DNA of 12,524 nt from an uncultured Lachnospiraceae bacterium (GCA_934432885.1 CAKRYY010000050.1:1-12524), one strand, 5' to 3'; counted from the first letter of the stretch, positions 5,370-12,212 are shown. The notes: generated from the letters alone by a model not told the origin. Program-made: numbers and translations.

Positions 5370-6719
5370 ATGACGATAAAACTGCCAAAGGACGTAAGCA
5401 ATATTATAAATACGCTGCAGGATGCCGGATATGAAGCCTATGCGGTGGGCGGCTGTGTAAGGGATTCTATTCTGGGCAGAGAGCCGGATGACTGGGATAT
5501 TACCACAATCGCTGCACCTGCTGCGGTTAAGGCGCTTTTTGCGAGAACGATTGACACGGGAATCCAGCATGGCACAGTTACGGTGCTGATTGGAAATACT
5601 GGCTATGAGGTTACGACTTATCGGATTGACGGTGTCTATGAGGACAGCCGTCATCCAAAGGAAGTGACCTTTACAGCAAGCCTTGAGGAGGATTTAAAGC
5701 GCAGGGATTTTACCATCAATGCAATGGCTTATAATGATAAGGACGGGCTGATAGACTGCTTTGAGGGCAGAAGGGATTTAAAGGAGGGTATCATCCGCTG
5801 TGTGGGAAATCCGGTGGAGCGTTTTATGGAGGATGCCCTGCGGATGATGCGCGCGGTACGCTTCTCGGCGCAGCTCGGCTTTGCGATTGAAGAAAAGACA
5901 AAGGCGGCGATTGGCATACTGGCACAGAGACTTATGGCAGTCAGTGCGGAGCGGATTCAGACGGAGCTTGTGAAATTAGTAACCTCTCCGCATCCGGATT
6001 ATTTGCGCGTGGCGTATGAAACGGGAATAACGGCGGTTATTTTCCCAGAGTTTGATGCGGCAATGAAAACGCCGCAGAATCATCCACATCATATATACTG
6101 CGTGGGCGAGCATGTGCTCCACAGTATGCTGGCGGCACCGCCCGATAAGGTGCTCAGACTGGCAATGCTTTTTCATGATTTGGGAAAGCCACTGGTGCGC
6201 ACGACGGATGCAGAGGGCATCGACCATTTTAAGGGGCATGCGGCAATCAGTAAGGAAATCGCGGAAAATGTATTGCGCCGGCTTCGTTTTGACAATGATA
6301 CGAAAAAAAAGGTAACGCTTCTTGTACGTTACCATGACTATCCAATAGAAGAAACACAGAAGGCGCTGCGGTATGCGGCGCATACGATAGGCGTACAGCT
6401 TCTGCCGCTTTTGTTTGTGGTAAAGCGTGCTGACGCAGCCGCGCAGAGTGATTACCGCAGGGAAGAAAAGCTAAAGAAGGTAGAAAAGCTTGAAGGCTTG
6501 TATCAGGAGGTCTTGGAGCAGAAGCAGTGTCTCTCCTTAAAGGAGCTTGCCGTCAATGGTAAGGATTTGATGTCGCTTGGGATGAAGCCGGGCAGGGAAA
6601 TCGGGGAAACTCTGGAAAAGCTTCTGCTGCTTGTACTGGAAAATCCTGAATATAACACAAAGGAATATCTTTTGACACAGGGTTTAGCGCATTTTTTCGA
6701 AGAACCCCTCATAAGATAG
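5370..6719 (+). CDS. cca: CCA-adding tRNA nucleotidyltransferase with HD domain
   Basis: Adds or repairs the 3' CCA end of tRNAs in the cytoplasm, without a nucleic acid template. The 449-residue product is a class II nucleotidyltransferase. Its start region carries GGCVRD (about 27-32) and the DWD metal-binding pair (41-43). RRDFTINAM (110-118) and EDALRMMRAVRF (about 153-164), which helps nucleotide choice, follow. An HD hydrolase domain comes next, with HPHHIYCVGEHV (about 237-248) and LFHDLGKP (H268, D269). The HD domain makes poly(A) polymerase unlikely, although pcnB-style names are often given. The ATG has GGGAG 8 nt upstream. It is first of a plus-strand run with the CotS-like gene, the PEGA lipoprotein gene and mazG. 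Confidence 0.93.
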   Translation: MTIKLPKDVSNIINTLQDAGYEAYAVGGCVRDSILGREPDDWDITTIAAPAAVKALFARTIDTGIQHGTVTVLIGNTGYEVTTYRIDGVYEDSRHPKEVTFTASLEEDLKRRDFTINAMAYNDKDGLIDCFEGRRDLKEGIIRCVGNPVERFMEDALRMMRAVRFSAQLGFAIEEKTKAAIGILAQRLMAVSAERIQTELVKLVTSPHPDYLRVAYETGITAVIFPEFDAAMKTPQNHPHHIYCVGEHVLHSMLAAPPDKVLRLAMLFHDLGKPLVRTTDAEGIDHFKGHAAISKEIAENVLRRLRFDNDTKKKVTLLVRYHDYPIEETQKALRYAAHTIGVQLLPLLFVVKRADAAAQSDYRREEKLKKVEKLEGLYQEVLEQKQCLSLKELAVNGKDLMSLGMKPGREIGETLEKLLLLVLENPEYNTKEYLLTQGLAHFFEEPLIR

Positions 6720-6731
6720 GTAAGGACCAAT

Positions 6732-6748
6732 CTTAGGGGGTATCTAAG
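6732..6748 (+). promoter_or_regulatory. Ribosome site within a small hairpin before the CotS-like gene
   Basis: CTTAG (6732-6736) and CTAAG (6744-6748) can form a 5-bp stem whose loop is GGGGTAT, the core of the ribosome site. The last base is the first of the GTG start. It may lower initiation modestly; the stem is short enough to be chance. Confidence 0.3.
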
Positions 6749-7734
6749 TGAATGACAGAGCAGTCAGCGTGCTTTCGGAATATGAATTTGAAGTAATCCG
6801 CACATGGAAGGGCAGAGGTGCGATTCTCTTTGAAACGCCGGAAGGGATTAGGATATTAAAAGAATATACAGGACCGGTTGGCAGACTTGATAAACAGAAC
6901 AGGCTGCTTTCAACAATCCGGTCAGCCAGCGATATTCCGGTTGAGGAAATCCTTCCAAATAAAGAGGGCGTGCTGTGGACAAAAGATCAAAATCAGGATG
7001 TCTATATCGTTAAGACCTATTTTGAAGGCAGAGAATGCAGTATTCGGGATATAAAGGAATGTCATACGGCAGCGCAGCTTCTCGCAAGACTGCACTGCGT
7101 TATGAAGCTGCCGCCTTTGGATGAGGATATTTTAATGGGCGCGCGGATGGATAAGGAATATGAAAAGCATAACCGTGAGCTCAAAAAGATTCGCCGTTTT
7201 CTGCGGGAAAAGGGACAGAAAAATGATTTTGAAATTTTCCTGTTAAAGTATTACGATGTATTTATGGAAAAGGCCTTTGCGGTAGCAAAGCGCTGGCAGG
7301 AGGATGCGGCGAAGGCGGAGGCGTCCGATAAACCGCCGTTATTAGACTGGTGTCATGGAGATTATCAATACCATAATCTTTTATTCAGAGAACATGACAT
7401 AAGTGTCATAAATTTTGAGAAATGTATCTGCGACAGTCAGGTCAGAGACCTGTATCTGTTTTTAAGAAAGCTGCTGGAGAAAAATAACTGGTCCTCTTTT
7501 GTGGGAGATAGCTTGCTGGAAGCATATCAGAAGGAAAAACCGCTTACCGCAGAGGAAATGAAGCAGCTTTATTACCGGCTGGCGTACCCGGAAAAATTCT
7601 GGAAGATCGTAAATTTCTATTACAACAGCGGAAAGGCATGGGTGCCGGGTAGAAATGCAGAAAAGCTGGAGAAGCTTTTGCAGCAGGAAAAGGAAAAAGA
7701 ACAGTTCCTAAGGGAGCTTTTACCGAAGGTATAA
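6748..7734 (+). CDS. CotS-like protein with aminoglycoside-kinase fold
   Basis: The 328-residue product belongs to the CotS/YtaA spore coat group, which shares the choline/aminoglycoside kinase fold. It starts at GTG 6748, with AGGGGG 8 nt upstream. The catalytic loop is readable as CHGDYQYHNLLF (H203, D205, N210). The residue where kinases carry the metal-binding Asp of the DFG-like motif is Asn here: INFEK, N222. DLYLFLRK follows, a piece common in this family. The centre (about 135-195) is rich in Lys and Glu. Loss of the acidic residue raises doubt about kinase activity; coat proteins of this group may be structural. It lies 28 nt after cca and before a PEGA lipoprotein gene. The family call is good; a role in the coat is inferred from relatives. 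Confidence 0.8.
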   Translation: MNDRAVSVLSEYEFEVIRTWKGRGAILFETPEGIRILKEYTGPVGRLDKQNRLLSTIRSASDIPVEEILPNKEGVLWTKDQNQDVYIVKTYFEGRECSIRDIKECHTAAQLLARLHCVMKLPPLDEDILMGARMDKEYEKHNRELKKIRRFLREKGQKNDFEIFLLKYYDVFMEKAFAVAKRWQEDAAKAEASDKPPLLDWCHGDYQYHNLLFREHDISVINFEKCICDSQVRDLYLFLRKLLEKNNWSSFVGDSLLEAYQKEKPLTAEEMKQLYYRLAYPEKFWKIVNFYYNSGKAWVPGRNAEKLEKLLQQEKEKEQFLRELLPKV

Positions 7735-7736
7735 AA

Positions 7737-7749
7737 GGCGCTTTGCGCC
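7737..7749. repeat. Small GC-rich hairpin GGCGC/GCGCC
   Basis: A 5-bp perfect stem with a TTT loop in the 34-nt gap between the CotS-like and PEGA genes. It has no T tail, so it is not a terminator. It may protect the mRNA or separate the two cistrons. Confidence 0.5.
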
Positions 7750-7768
7750 GGATTGACAAAGGAGCTAT

Positions 7769-9241
7769 ATGAAAGGATACCAGATAAAATGGGCGGCGCT
7801 TTTGTGCGCGTTGGTTTTTTTACTTACAGGCTGTGAAAATGACATTAGCGTCATAAATAAAACGGACGCTGTCAGCGAAACGCAGGAGGCTTTAGAAGAG
7901 CCTTTAGCTGATGGACCACAGGTTTTTGCGCCGCAGGAATATGATTCTAAGGATACGGCAGTTGTTGTCAGGGTGGATGAAGCGGAAAAAACAATAACGC
8001 TTTTGAATAGAATCGTTCAGAAAAATTATACCTTAAGCTATGATGGAACGACAAAGCTCATGGATAAATACGGAGAGGCAGTTTCAGCGGCGCAGCTCCT
8101 TCCGGGAGACATCGTGGAGATCTGTTTTCAGCATATTCCAAAGAAATGCGTGTCCCTGATGCTCTCTCCCGCCGCATGGCAGGCGGATGTAAAAGAGGGC
8201 TTTGTGCTCAATCAGGCGAGAAAACAGATTTCCTTTAACGGAGAGCTTTATACGCTGGCAGAGCGGATGGTGCTGCGGTCAGGCGACGAAGAAATTGAGC
8301 TGGAGGATTTGAACGAAAGAGATGTTTTATCCGTGCAGGGGCTTGAAAATACCATTTACAGCATCTGCGTAGAAAAAGGGCATGGTTACCTGCGGCTTTC
8401 AGGCGCAGAGTATTTTACGGACGGTTTTATTGAAATTGGACAGGTTATGGCGCAGCGTATTACTGAGGATATGCTTTTGACTGTTCCGGAGGGAGAATAC
8501 ACCGTAGTCGTCAGAAATAATGGACACTCGGGCAGCAAGGAAGCAAAGATTTACCGCGATGAGGAAACAACCTTAGACCTTTCTGATTTAAAGGGAGAAG
8601 AGATACGCACTGGAAATGTATTCTTTACATTGACGCCTGCCGACGCATCTGTTTATATTGACGGAGAAAAAATAGATACTTCGACGTATGTTACACTTGA
8701 ATATGGCGTACATCAGATGATTGTCAAAGCAGACGGTTATGAAACCATCAGCCAGTATTTAAAGGTAGGAAAAGAAAACGCGAACCTGAACGTGGAAATG
8801 GAGCCGGATGGAAGCGGCGAGAAGAAAGAGGATGAAAAGACGGCGGGAGAAAAATCGCAGGAGGAAACGGGCGGCGAGGTGACAGACACGCAGCAGCCGC
8901 AGGTGCAGCCCCCATCTGATACGACAACGGTAACTGCGGACGGAACATGGCGCGTAAAGGTCAATGCACCGGCATCCGCAGAGGTTTATGTGGATGGCAA
9001 TTATGTCGGACTTGCACCGGTCAGCTTCCCCAAAAAGGCGGGAAGCCACGTGATTTCCCTGCGCCGCAGCGGTTATCAGACAAGAAGCTATACCATTCAG
9101 GTGGATGAGGAGGAAAAGGATATGGAGCTTTCCTTCTCAGAGCTGGTGAAAAAAGAGTCAACAGACTTAAATACAATCGGAACAGGAGATGCAGAAGCAT
9201 GGGCAAACAGTATACTTTCAAAGACTTTGTTGGGATCATAA
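7769..9241 (+). CDS. PEGA-repeat lipoprotein of unknown function
   Basis: The 490-residue product is exported and lipid-anchored: signal segment about 7-20, lipobox LTGC, with cysteine 22. An N-terminal part (about 60-200) of beta-rich, paired segments has no name I can give. Three PEGA-like beta domains follow at about 208-272, 283-343 and 394-454. The second and third are clearest: SVYIDGEKIDTSTYVTLEYG with VKADGYE, and EVYVDGNYVGLAPVSFPKKAG with LRRSGYQ. A Lys/Glu/Gln/Pro-rich linker at about 346-390 separates these two. PEGA domains are thought to bind the cell surface or partner proteins. The ATG has AAAGGAG 6 nt upstream. The gene end overlaps mazG by 43 nt. Its place beside a CotS-like gene permits a sporulation role, but nothing shows it directly. 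Confidence 0.85.
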   Translation: MKGYQIKWAALLCALVFLLTGCENDISVINKTDAVSETQEALEEPLADGPQVFAPQEYDSKDTAVVVRVDEAEKTITLLNRIVQKNYTLSYDGTTKLMDKYGEAVSAAQLLPGDIVEICFQHIPKKCVSLMLSPAAWQADVKEGFVLNQARKQISFNGELYTLAERMVLRSGDEEIELEDLNERDVLSVQGLENTIYSICVEKGHGYLRLSGAEYFTDGFIEIGQVMAQRITEDMLLTVPEGEYTVVVRNNGHSGSKEAKIYRDEETTLDLSDLKGEEIRTGNVFFTLTPADASVYIDGEKIDTSTYVTLEYGVHQMIVKADGYETISQYLKVGKENANLNVEMEPDGSGEKKEDEKTAGEKSQEETGGEVTDTQQPQVQPPSDTTTVTADGTWRVKVNAPASAEVYVDGNYVGLAPVSFPKKAGSHVISLRRSGYQTRSYTIQVDEEEKDMELSFSELVKKESTDLNTIGTGDAEAWANSILSKTLLGS

Positions 9242-9912
9242 AGGCGCTGCGGGCTGAAAACGGCTGCCCATGGGACAGAGAACAGACCCATGACAGCCTG
9301 CGCCCCTGCATGACGGAGGAGGCTGCCGAGCTGCTGGCGGCAATCCGTATTTATGACCATACCGGCAACGCTGAAAATATGCGGGAGGAGCTCGGTGATA
9401 TTCTTTTGCAGGTGGTAATGCACAGCGTAATTGCAGAGGAAGAAGCGCTGTTTACCATGGAGGATGTCATTGAGGAGGTTTCCCAGAAAATGATACGCCG
9501 TCATCCGCATGTATTTGGAACGGCAGCAGCGGAAAACTCGGAGCAGGTGCTTGCAAACTGGGAAGAGATTAAAAAGAAGGAAAAAGAGGGAAAGAGCTGG
9601 ATAAAATCGCCGCTTCGGGAGATACCGCAGGAGCTGCCTGCACTCGCACGCGGCTGCAAGACTGCAAAAAAGGCGGACAAGCTTTATGGAGCCTGCGGCA
9701 GTGAGGAAGAAAGCCTTGCGCAGCTGCAAAAGTCACTGGATGATTTGCGGGAAGCTAAGGGGCAGCAGGATAAGGAAAAACTGGAGAAAATCTATACAGA
9801 TATGCTCTGGGAAATGTGCGAAATTGCGTACCATGAAAAACTGTCTCCGGAGCAGCTTCTGGCAGACCGGATTGCCCAAAAAGTCGAGCTTTTAGAGCCG
9901 GAATACGAATAA
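9199..9912 (+). CDS. mazG: MazG nucleoside triphosphate pyrophosphohydrolase (YabN-like)
   Basis: Hydrolyses nucleoside triphosphates to monophosphates and pyrophosphate, a house-cleaning role in the cytoplasm. The start fits the family: YTFKDFVGIIKALRAENGCPWDREQTHDSLRPC. The metal-binding motifs of the first domain are present: EEAAE (E40, E41, E44) and EELGD (E64, D67). At 237 residues it is a little shorter than two-domain relatives. The second domain keeps the LARGCKTAKKADKLYG helix but has lost most of its acidic pairs (DMLWEMCEIAY), so activity should rest in the first. ATG 9199 has GGAG about 10 nt upstream and lies inside the PEGA gene; a later start would cut the conserved beginning. 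Next comes HU, then rqcP, as in the B. subtilis yabN-yabO order. Confidence 0.92.
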   Translation: MGKQYTFKDFVGIIKALRAENGCPWDREQTHDSLRPCMTEEAAELLAAIRIYDHTGNAENMREELGDILLQVVMHSVIAEEEALFTMEDVIEEVSQKMIRRHPHVFGTAAAENSEQVLANWEEIKKKEKEGKSWIKSPLREIPQELPALARGCKTAKKADKLYGACGSEEESLAQLQKSLDDLREAKGQQDKEKLEKIYTDMLWEMCEIAYHEKLSPEQLLADRIAQKVELLEPEYE

Positions 9913-9916
9913 TTTC

Positions 9917-9945
9917 TTGACAAACATGGGAAACATGTCTATAAA
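9917..9945 (+). promoter_or_regulatory. Strong HU promoter TTGACA-N17-TATAAA
   Basis: A consensus -35 (9917-9922), 17-bp spacer and TATAAA (9940-9945) stand 5 nt after the mazG stop. The spacer holds the inverted repeat ACATG-ggaaa-CATGT (9924-9938), a possible operator. This gives HU independent, strong expression, with a leader of about 66 nt. Confidence 0.8.
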
Positions 9946-10017
9946 TATATATAGGTGTTTCCGAGAAGGAAAAAAGATACACTAGTATAAAGACTCATTT
10001 AAGAGGAGGAGTTCGAA

Positions 10018-10293
10018 ATGAACAAGACAGAATTAGTTGCAGCTATCGCTGATCAGGCGGAACTTTCCAAGAAAGACGCAGAAAAGGCATTAAAGGCTTT
10101 TACAGACATTGTTGCTGATGAATTAAAAAAAGGTGAGAAGGTTCAGCTTGTTGGCTTTGGTACATTCGAAGTATCTGAAAGAGCTGCAAGAGAAGGAAGA
10201 AATCCTCAGACTGGCGAAGTTATGAAGATTGATGCTTCCAAGGCTCCTAAATTCAAAGCTGGTAAGGCATTAAAGGATTTAGTAAACGCATAA
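10018..10293 (+). CDS. hup: HU-family nucleoid protein
   Basis: Histone-like DNA-bending protein of the nucleoid, active as a dimer. At 91 residues it has the standard length. The N-terminal helices ([25 protein letters not shown]) are followed by the core [18 protein letters not shown]. The arm then carries the Pro-containing RNPQTGE tip that intercalates DNA, and the protein ends [14 protein letters not shown]. The ATG is preceded by a very strong GGAGGAG site. The gene has its own consensus promoter and its own terminator, so it is a single transcription unit between mazG and rqcP. B. subtilis lacks HU at this spot. Confidence 0.97.
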   Translation: MNKTELVAAIADQAELSKKDAEKALKAFTDIVADELKKGEKVQLVGFGTFEVSERAAREGRNPQTGEVMKIDASKAPKFKAGKALKDLVNA

Positions 10294-10309
10294 GAGAATG
10301 TGGATGAGT

Positions 10310-10343
10310 GAGGCAGTTACCTTGGTAGCTGCCTCTTTTATTT
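10310..10343 (+). terminator. HU terminator
   Basis: GAGGCAG (10310-10316) pairs with CTGCCTC (10329-10335), extended by a G-U pair and TAC/GTA. TTTTATTT follows, 17 nt after the stop codon. Confidence 0.9.
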
Positions 10344-10375
10344 GTAATGGAAAATGCTTCTGAATTTCCCATTAC
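10344..10375. repeat. Second stem-loop after HU
   Basis: GTAATGG (10344-10350) pairs with CCATTAC (10369-10375), continuing after one mismatch with AAAT/ATTT. It lacks a T run and sits directly after the HU terminator, so it is more likely an extragenic repeat or the start of the rqcP leader region. Confidence 0.55.
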
Positions 10376-10415
10376 ATAAAATAAGCTGCGCGGCTCGCGG
10401 AAGCATGGCTTACAG

Positions 10416-10435
10416 GCGCCGCAGGCGCGTATACT
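10416..10435 (+). promoter_or_regulatory. GC-rich hairpin and possible -10 before rqcP
   Basis: GCGCC-GCA-GGCGC (10416-10428) is followed at once by TATACT (10430-10435). The latter could be the -10 of rqcP, which needs a promoter after the HU terminator. The 17-bp -35 position holds only GGCTTA, a poor match, so confidence is low. Confidence 0.35.
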
Positions 10436-10457
10436 GGGATTGCAGGAGGATGTAAAA

Positions 10458-10697
10458 ATGCGATTGGATAAGTATTTAAAGGTTTCAAGACTGATTAAGA
10501 GACGCAGCGTTGCAAATGAAGCCTGTGACGCGGGGCGGGTGCTTGTCAATGATAAGCCCGCAAAAGCGTCTGTAAATGTCAAGGTGGGCGACGTGCTGAC
10601 GATTCAGTTTGGTAATAAGGAAGTAAAGGTAGAAGTTTTAAACGTACAGGAAACTGTGAAGAAAGAAGAAGCAGCAGAGCTGTTTCGGTATTTATAG
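10458..10697 (+). CDS. rqcP: S4-domain ribosome quality control factor RqcP (YabO)
   Basis: The 79-residue protein is almost entirely an S4 RNA-binding domain (MRLDKYLKVSRLIKRRSVA to DVLTIQFGNKEVKVEV). In B. subtilis this protein, formerly YabO, binds stalled 50S subunits with RqcH and supports C-terminal alanine tailing. The sequence and the place between mazG and yabP identify it over Hsp15 and other S4 proteins. I chose ATG 10458: AGGAGG lies 8 nt before it, and RqcP proteins begin MRLDK. An upstream in-frame TTG at 10440 would put the ribosome site inside the gene. It ends at a hairpin terminator that overlaps the yabP start. Confidence 0.93.
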   Translation: MRLDKYLKVSRLIKRRSVANEACDAGRVLVNDKPAKASVNVKVGDVLTIQFGNKEVKVEVLNVQETVKKEEAAELFRYL

Positions 10698-10698
10698 G

Positions 10699-10727
10699 GA
10701 ATATAACCAAGAAGCCTCTCATATACT
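10699..10727 (+). promoter_or_regulatory. Sigma-E-like promoter of yabP-yabQ
   Basis: GAATATA (10699-10705), 14-bp spacer, CATATACT (10720-10727). Compared with the B. subtilis sigma-E consensus KMATATT-N14-CATACAMT, 6 of 7 and 7 of 8 positions fit, at the exact spacing. Start is expected near 10734, 27 nt before the yabP ATG. yabP is a mother-cell sigma-E gene in B. subtilis. Confidence 0.7.
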
Positions 10728-10760
10728 GGTATCAGGAATGGCAACGGGGGCTTCTTTTTT
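10709..10760 (+). terminator. rqcP terminator whose 3' arm is the yabP ribosome site
   Basis: AAGAAGCCTCT (10709-10719) pairs with GGGGGCTTCTT (10746-10756), 11 bp with two G-U pairs, and T residues continue to 10760. The next base is the A of the yabP ATG. The 26-nt loop contains the -10 and start of the sigma-E-like promoter, so RNA begun there lacks the 5' arm. Confidence 0.7.
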
Positions 10761-11051
10761 ATGGAAGAATTGACAAATCTGAAACAGAAGCAGCATAAAT
10801 GTATGCTGACAAACCGCAGTACCTGCAATATGAATGGCGTCGTGGATGTATTGTCCTTTGACCTGAATGAAATCCTGCTCGAAACAGACCAGGGCATGCT
10901 GATGATTAAGGGAAAGGAGCTGCATGTAAACCGGCTCAGTCTGGATAAAGGGGAGGTTGATATTGATGGCAGAATCGACAGCCTGACCTATTCGGAGAAT
11001 GCAGGCGGTGCAAAACAGGGAGAATCTTTTCTGGCGAAGCTGTTTCAGTAG
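10761..11051 (+). CDS. yabP: Sporulation protein YabP
   Basis: Spore protein of the YabP/YqfC family, 96 residues. The central domain (about 15-75) shows the family pattern: RSTCNMNGVVDVLSFDLNEI, TDQGMLMIKGKELHV, then LDKGEVDIDGRIDSLTY. In B. subtilis it is made in the mother cell under sigma-E and is needed for efficient sporulation; its biochemical role is not known. The ATG is chosen because the family core follows and GGGGG lies 10 nt upstream; this site is a rather weak one and doubles as a terminator arm. The stop touches the GTG of yabQ, so the pair is coupled. Confidence 0.93.
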   Translation: MEELTNLKQKQHKCMLTNRSTCNMNGVVDVLSFDLNEILLETDQGMLMIKGKELHVNRLSLDKGEVDIDGRIDSLTYSENAGGAKQGESFLAKLFQ

Positions 11052-11546
11052 GTGGATATGAGTCCGGATATTTTATATGAGCTGCAGTTTTTGCTGCATT
11101 CGTTTCTGGTAGGGATTCTGATTACCATTTTGTATGATCTGTTCCGGATCCTGCGCAGGGTTATTCCCCATAATGTCGTTGCGGTTTCAATTGAGGATAT
11201 TTTGTACTGGAGCTTTTGCTCTCTGCTGATCTTTGTCCTGCTGGTAAAGGAGCATAATGGCGTTCTGCGATGGTTTGCAGTCGCAGGTGCAGGGGCGGGG
11301 ATGCTTTTGTATAAAAAGACGCTTGGAAATTTTTTCGTACATTATATTTCTTTACTTTTTTGCAAATTACTACATCTTGTAGGCAGGATTTTGAAAGCGA
11401 TTTTGCGACCGCTAAATATGGTAAAACAGCGTATGTATTTCATGGGAAAAAAGACCCAGAAACCGCTTAAAATGGGCATTCGCAGGGGAAAAAAGAAGTT
11501 GACGCAGACTGGCAAATTACTTAAAATGATTTTATATAAACGCTAG
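11052..11546 (+). CDS. yabQ: Sporulation membrane protein YabQ
   Basis: Polytopic membrane protein of 164 residues. Hydrophobic spans lie near 10-28 (LQFLLHSFLVGILITILYDL), 50-64 (LYWSFCSLLIFVLLV), 72-87 and 93-112. The tail from about 115 is strongly basic (GKKTQKPLKMGIRRGKKK). In B. subtilis YabQ goes to the forespore outer membrane and is needed for cortex formation. Two starts are possible: GTG 11052, touching the yabP stop (coupled), or ATG 11058, with AGGTGG only about 4 nt upstream, rather close. I keep the GTG. The 3' end contains a promoter for divIC. Confidence 0.9.
   Translation: MDMSPDILYELQFLLHSFLVGILITILYDLFRILRRVIPHNVVAVSIEDILYWSFCSLLIFVLLVKEHNGVLRWFAVAGAGAGMLLYKKTLGNFFVHYISLLFCKLLHLVGRILKAILRPLNMVKQRMYFMGKKTQKPLKMGIRRGKKKLTQTGKLLKMILYKR
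11499..11527 (+). promoter_or_regulatory. Sigma-A-type promoter for divIC inside yabQ
   Basis: TTGACG (11499-11504), 17-bp spacer, TAAAAT (11522-11527). Start is expected near 11534, 35 nt before the divIC ATG. It would allow vegetative expression of the division gene independent of the sporulation genes upstream. Confidence 0.6.
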
Positions 11547-11568
11547 AGTATGAGTTGGGGTTAGGGTT

Positions 11569-11877
11569 ATGGTAAAAAGAAGACTGGCTTTCCGTAAGAA
11601 GCGGCAGAACCGGCTGGGGATGTTTCTGGTATCGACAGCGGTTGTTATGCTTCTTCTTGTGGTCGGCATAAAAAGTATAGAGCTTCGTGAGAAGCAGCGG
11701 GTGTATGCAGCGCGGGAAATCGAGCTGGAGCAGCAGATTGCGGCGGAAGAAAAGCGAACCGAAGAAATCGAGGAATTCCGAAAGTACACCAAAACAAAGA
11801 AATACGCCGAGGAAGTGGCAAAGGACAAGCTCGGGCTTGTACATGATGGAGAGATTATTTTTAAAGAAAAGAAGTAG
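11569..11877 (+). CDS. divIC: Septum formation initiator, DivIC/FtsB family
   Basis: Bitopic division protein of 102 residues: a basic cytoplasmic start (MVKRRLAFRKKRQNR), one membrane span (about 16-36, LGMFLVSTAVVMLLLVVGI), then a Glu/Arg-rich coiled coil (about 38-72). A C-terminal YAEEVAKDKLGLVHDGEIIF closes it, matching the DivIC/FtsB ending. DivIC acts with FtsL and DivIB at the septum, linking the divisome to peptidoglycan synthesis. The ATG has AGGG a few nt upstream (TTAGGGTT). It follows yabQ by 22 nt, has its own probable promoter, and is closed by a strong terminator 0-33 nt after the stop. FtsL could look alike, but the gene order supports DivIC. Confidence 0.9.
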   Translation: MVKRRLAFRKKRQNRLGMFLVSTAVVMLLLVVGIKSIELREKQRVYAAREIELEQQIAAEEKRTEEIEEFRKYTKTKKYAEEVAKDKLGLVHDGEIIFKEKK

Positions 11878-11910
11878 ATGCGGATGGAAGAAGTTGCCAT
11901 CCGCATTTTT
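11878..11910 (+). terminator. divIC terminator
   Basis: A perfect 10-bp stem ATGCGGATGG (11878-11887) with CCATCCGCAT (11897-11906), 9-nt loop, then TTTTG. It begins right after the stop codon. Confidence 0.9.
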
Positions 11911-12073
11911 GTGTGCAGAAAAGGCTTCCGCGATTTAAAGTCTCATCTGCATTGTGCAAGAGGCATTTGTACAAACGGGGTTGCGGGGAGATGGGTAATG
12001 TAAGGTAGAAAGCCCTGTGTGGATTGTGACATATAAGCTGCTGTAAGGAATTGAGGTTACACATAAGAAGATA

Positions 12074-12212
12074 CCGCAAGCAGTTCGTACTCATTCCGTT
12101 GCACGAAACATTTCGATGAGCCTTTAAACCAAAATCGTGTTCAGCAAAGGCTTCCACGATTTAAAGTCTCATCTACATCGTGCAAGAGTCATTCGTACAA
12201 ACAGGCTTGCGG
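12074..12212. repeat. Long multi-helix palindrome at the repeat junction
   Basis: Nested pairs, outside to inside: CCGCAAGC 12074-12081 with GCTTGCGG 12205-12212; GTAC 12087-12090 with 12195-12198; TTGCACGA 12099-12106 with TCGTGCAA 12178-12185; GATGAG 12115-12120 with CTCATC 12168-12173; CTTTAA 12122-12127 with TTAAAG 12161-12166; ATCGTG 12134-12139 with CACGAT 12155-12160. The loop is 12140-12154. In all there are 38 base pairs, broken by internal loops, much like a folded RNA. Confidence 0.75.

Noticed and set aside
7753..7781. TTGACA before the PEGA gene as a promoter
   Set aside because: No -10 box at the right spacing (GATACC) and it would start transcription inside the gene.
10440..10457. 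Earlier TTG start for rqcP adding six residues
   Set aside because: It would place the AGGAGG site inside the coding region; homologs begin MRLDK.
11861..12157. Minus-strand 98-residue frame over the divIC terminator and first repeat unit
   Set aside because: No ribosome site, it runs through a strong hairpin, and its content is explained by the inverted repeats.
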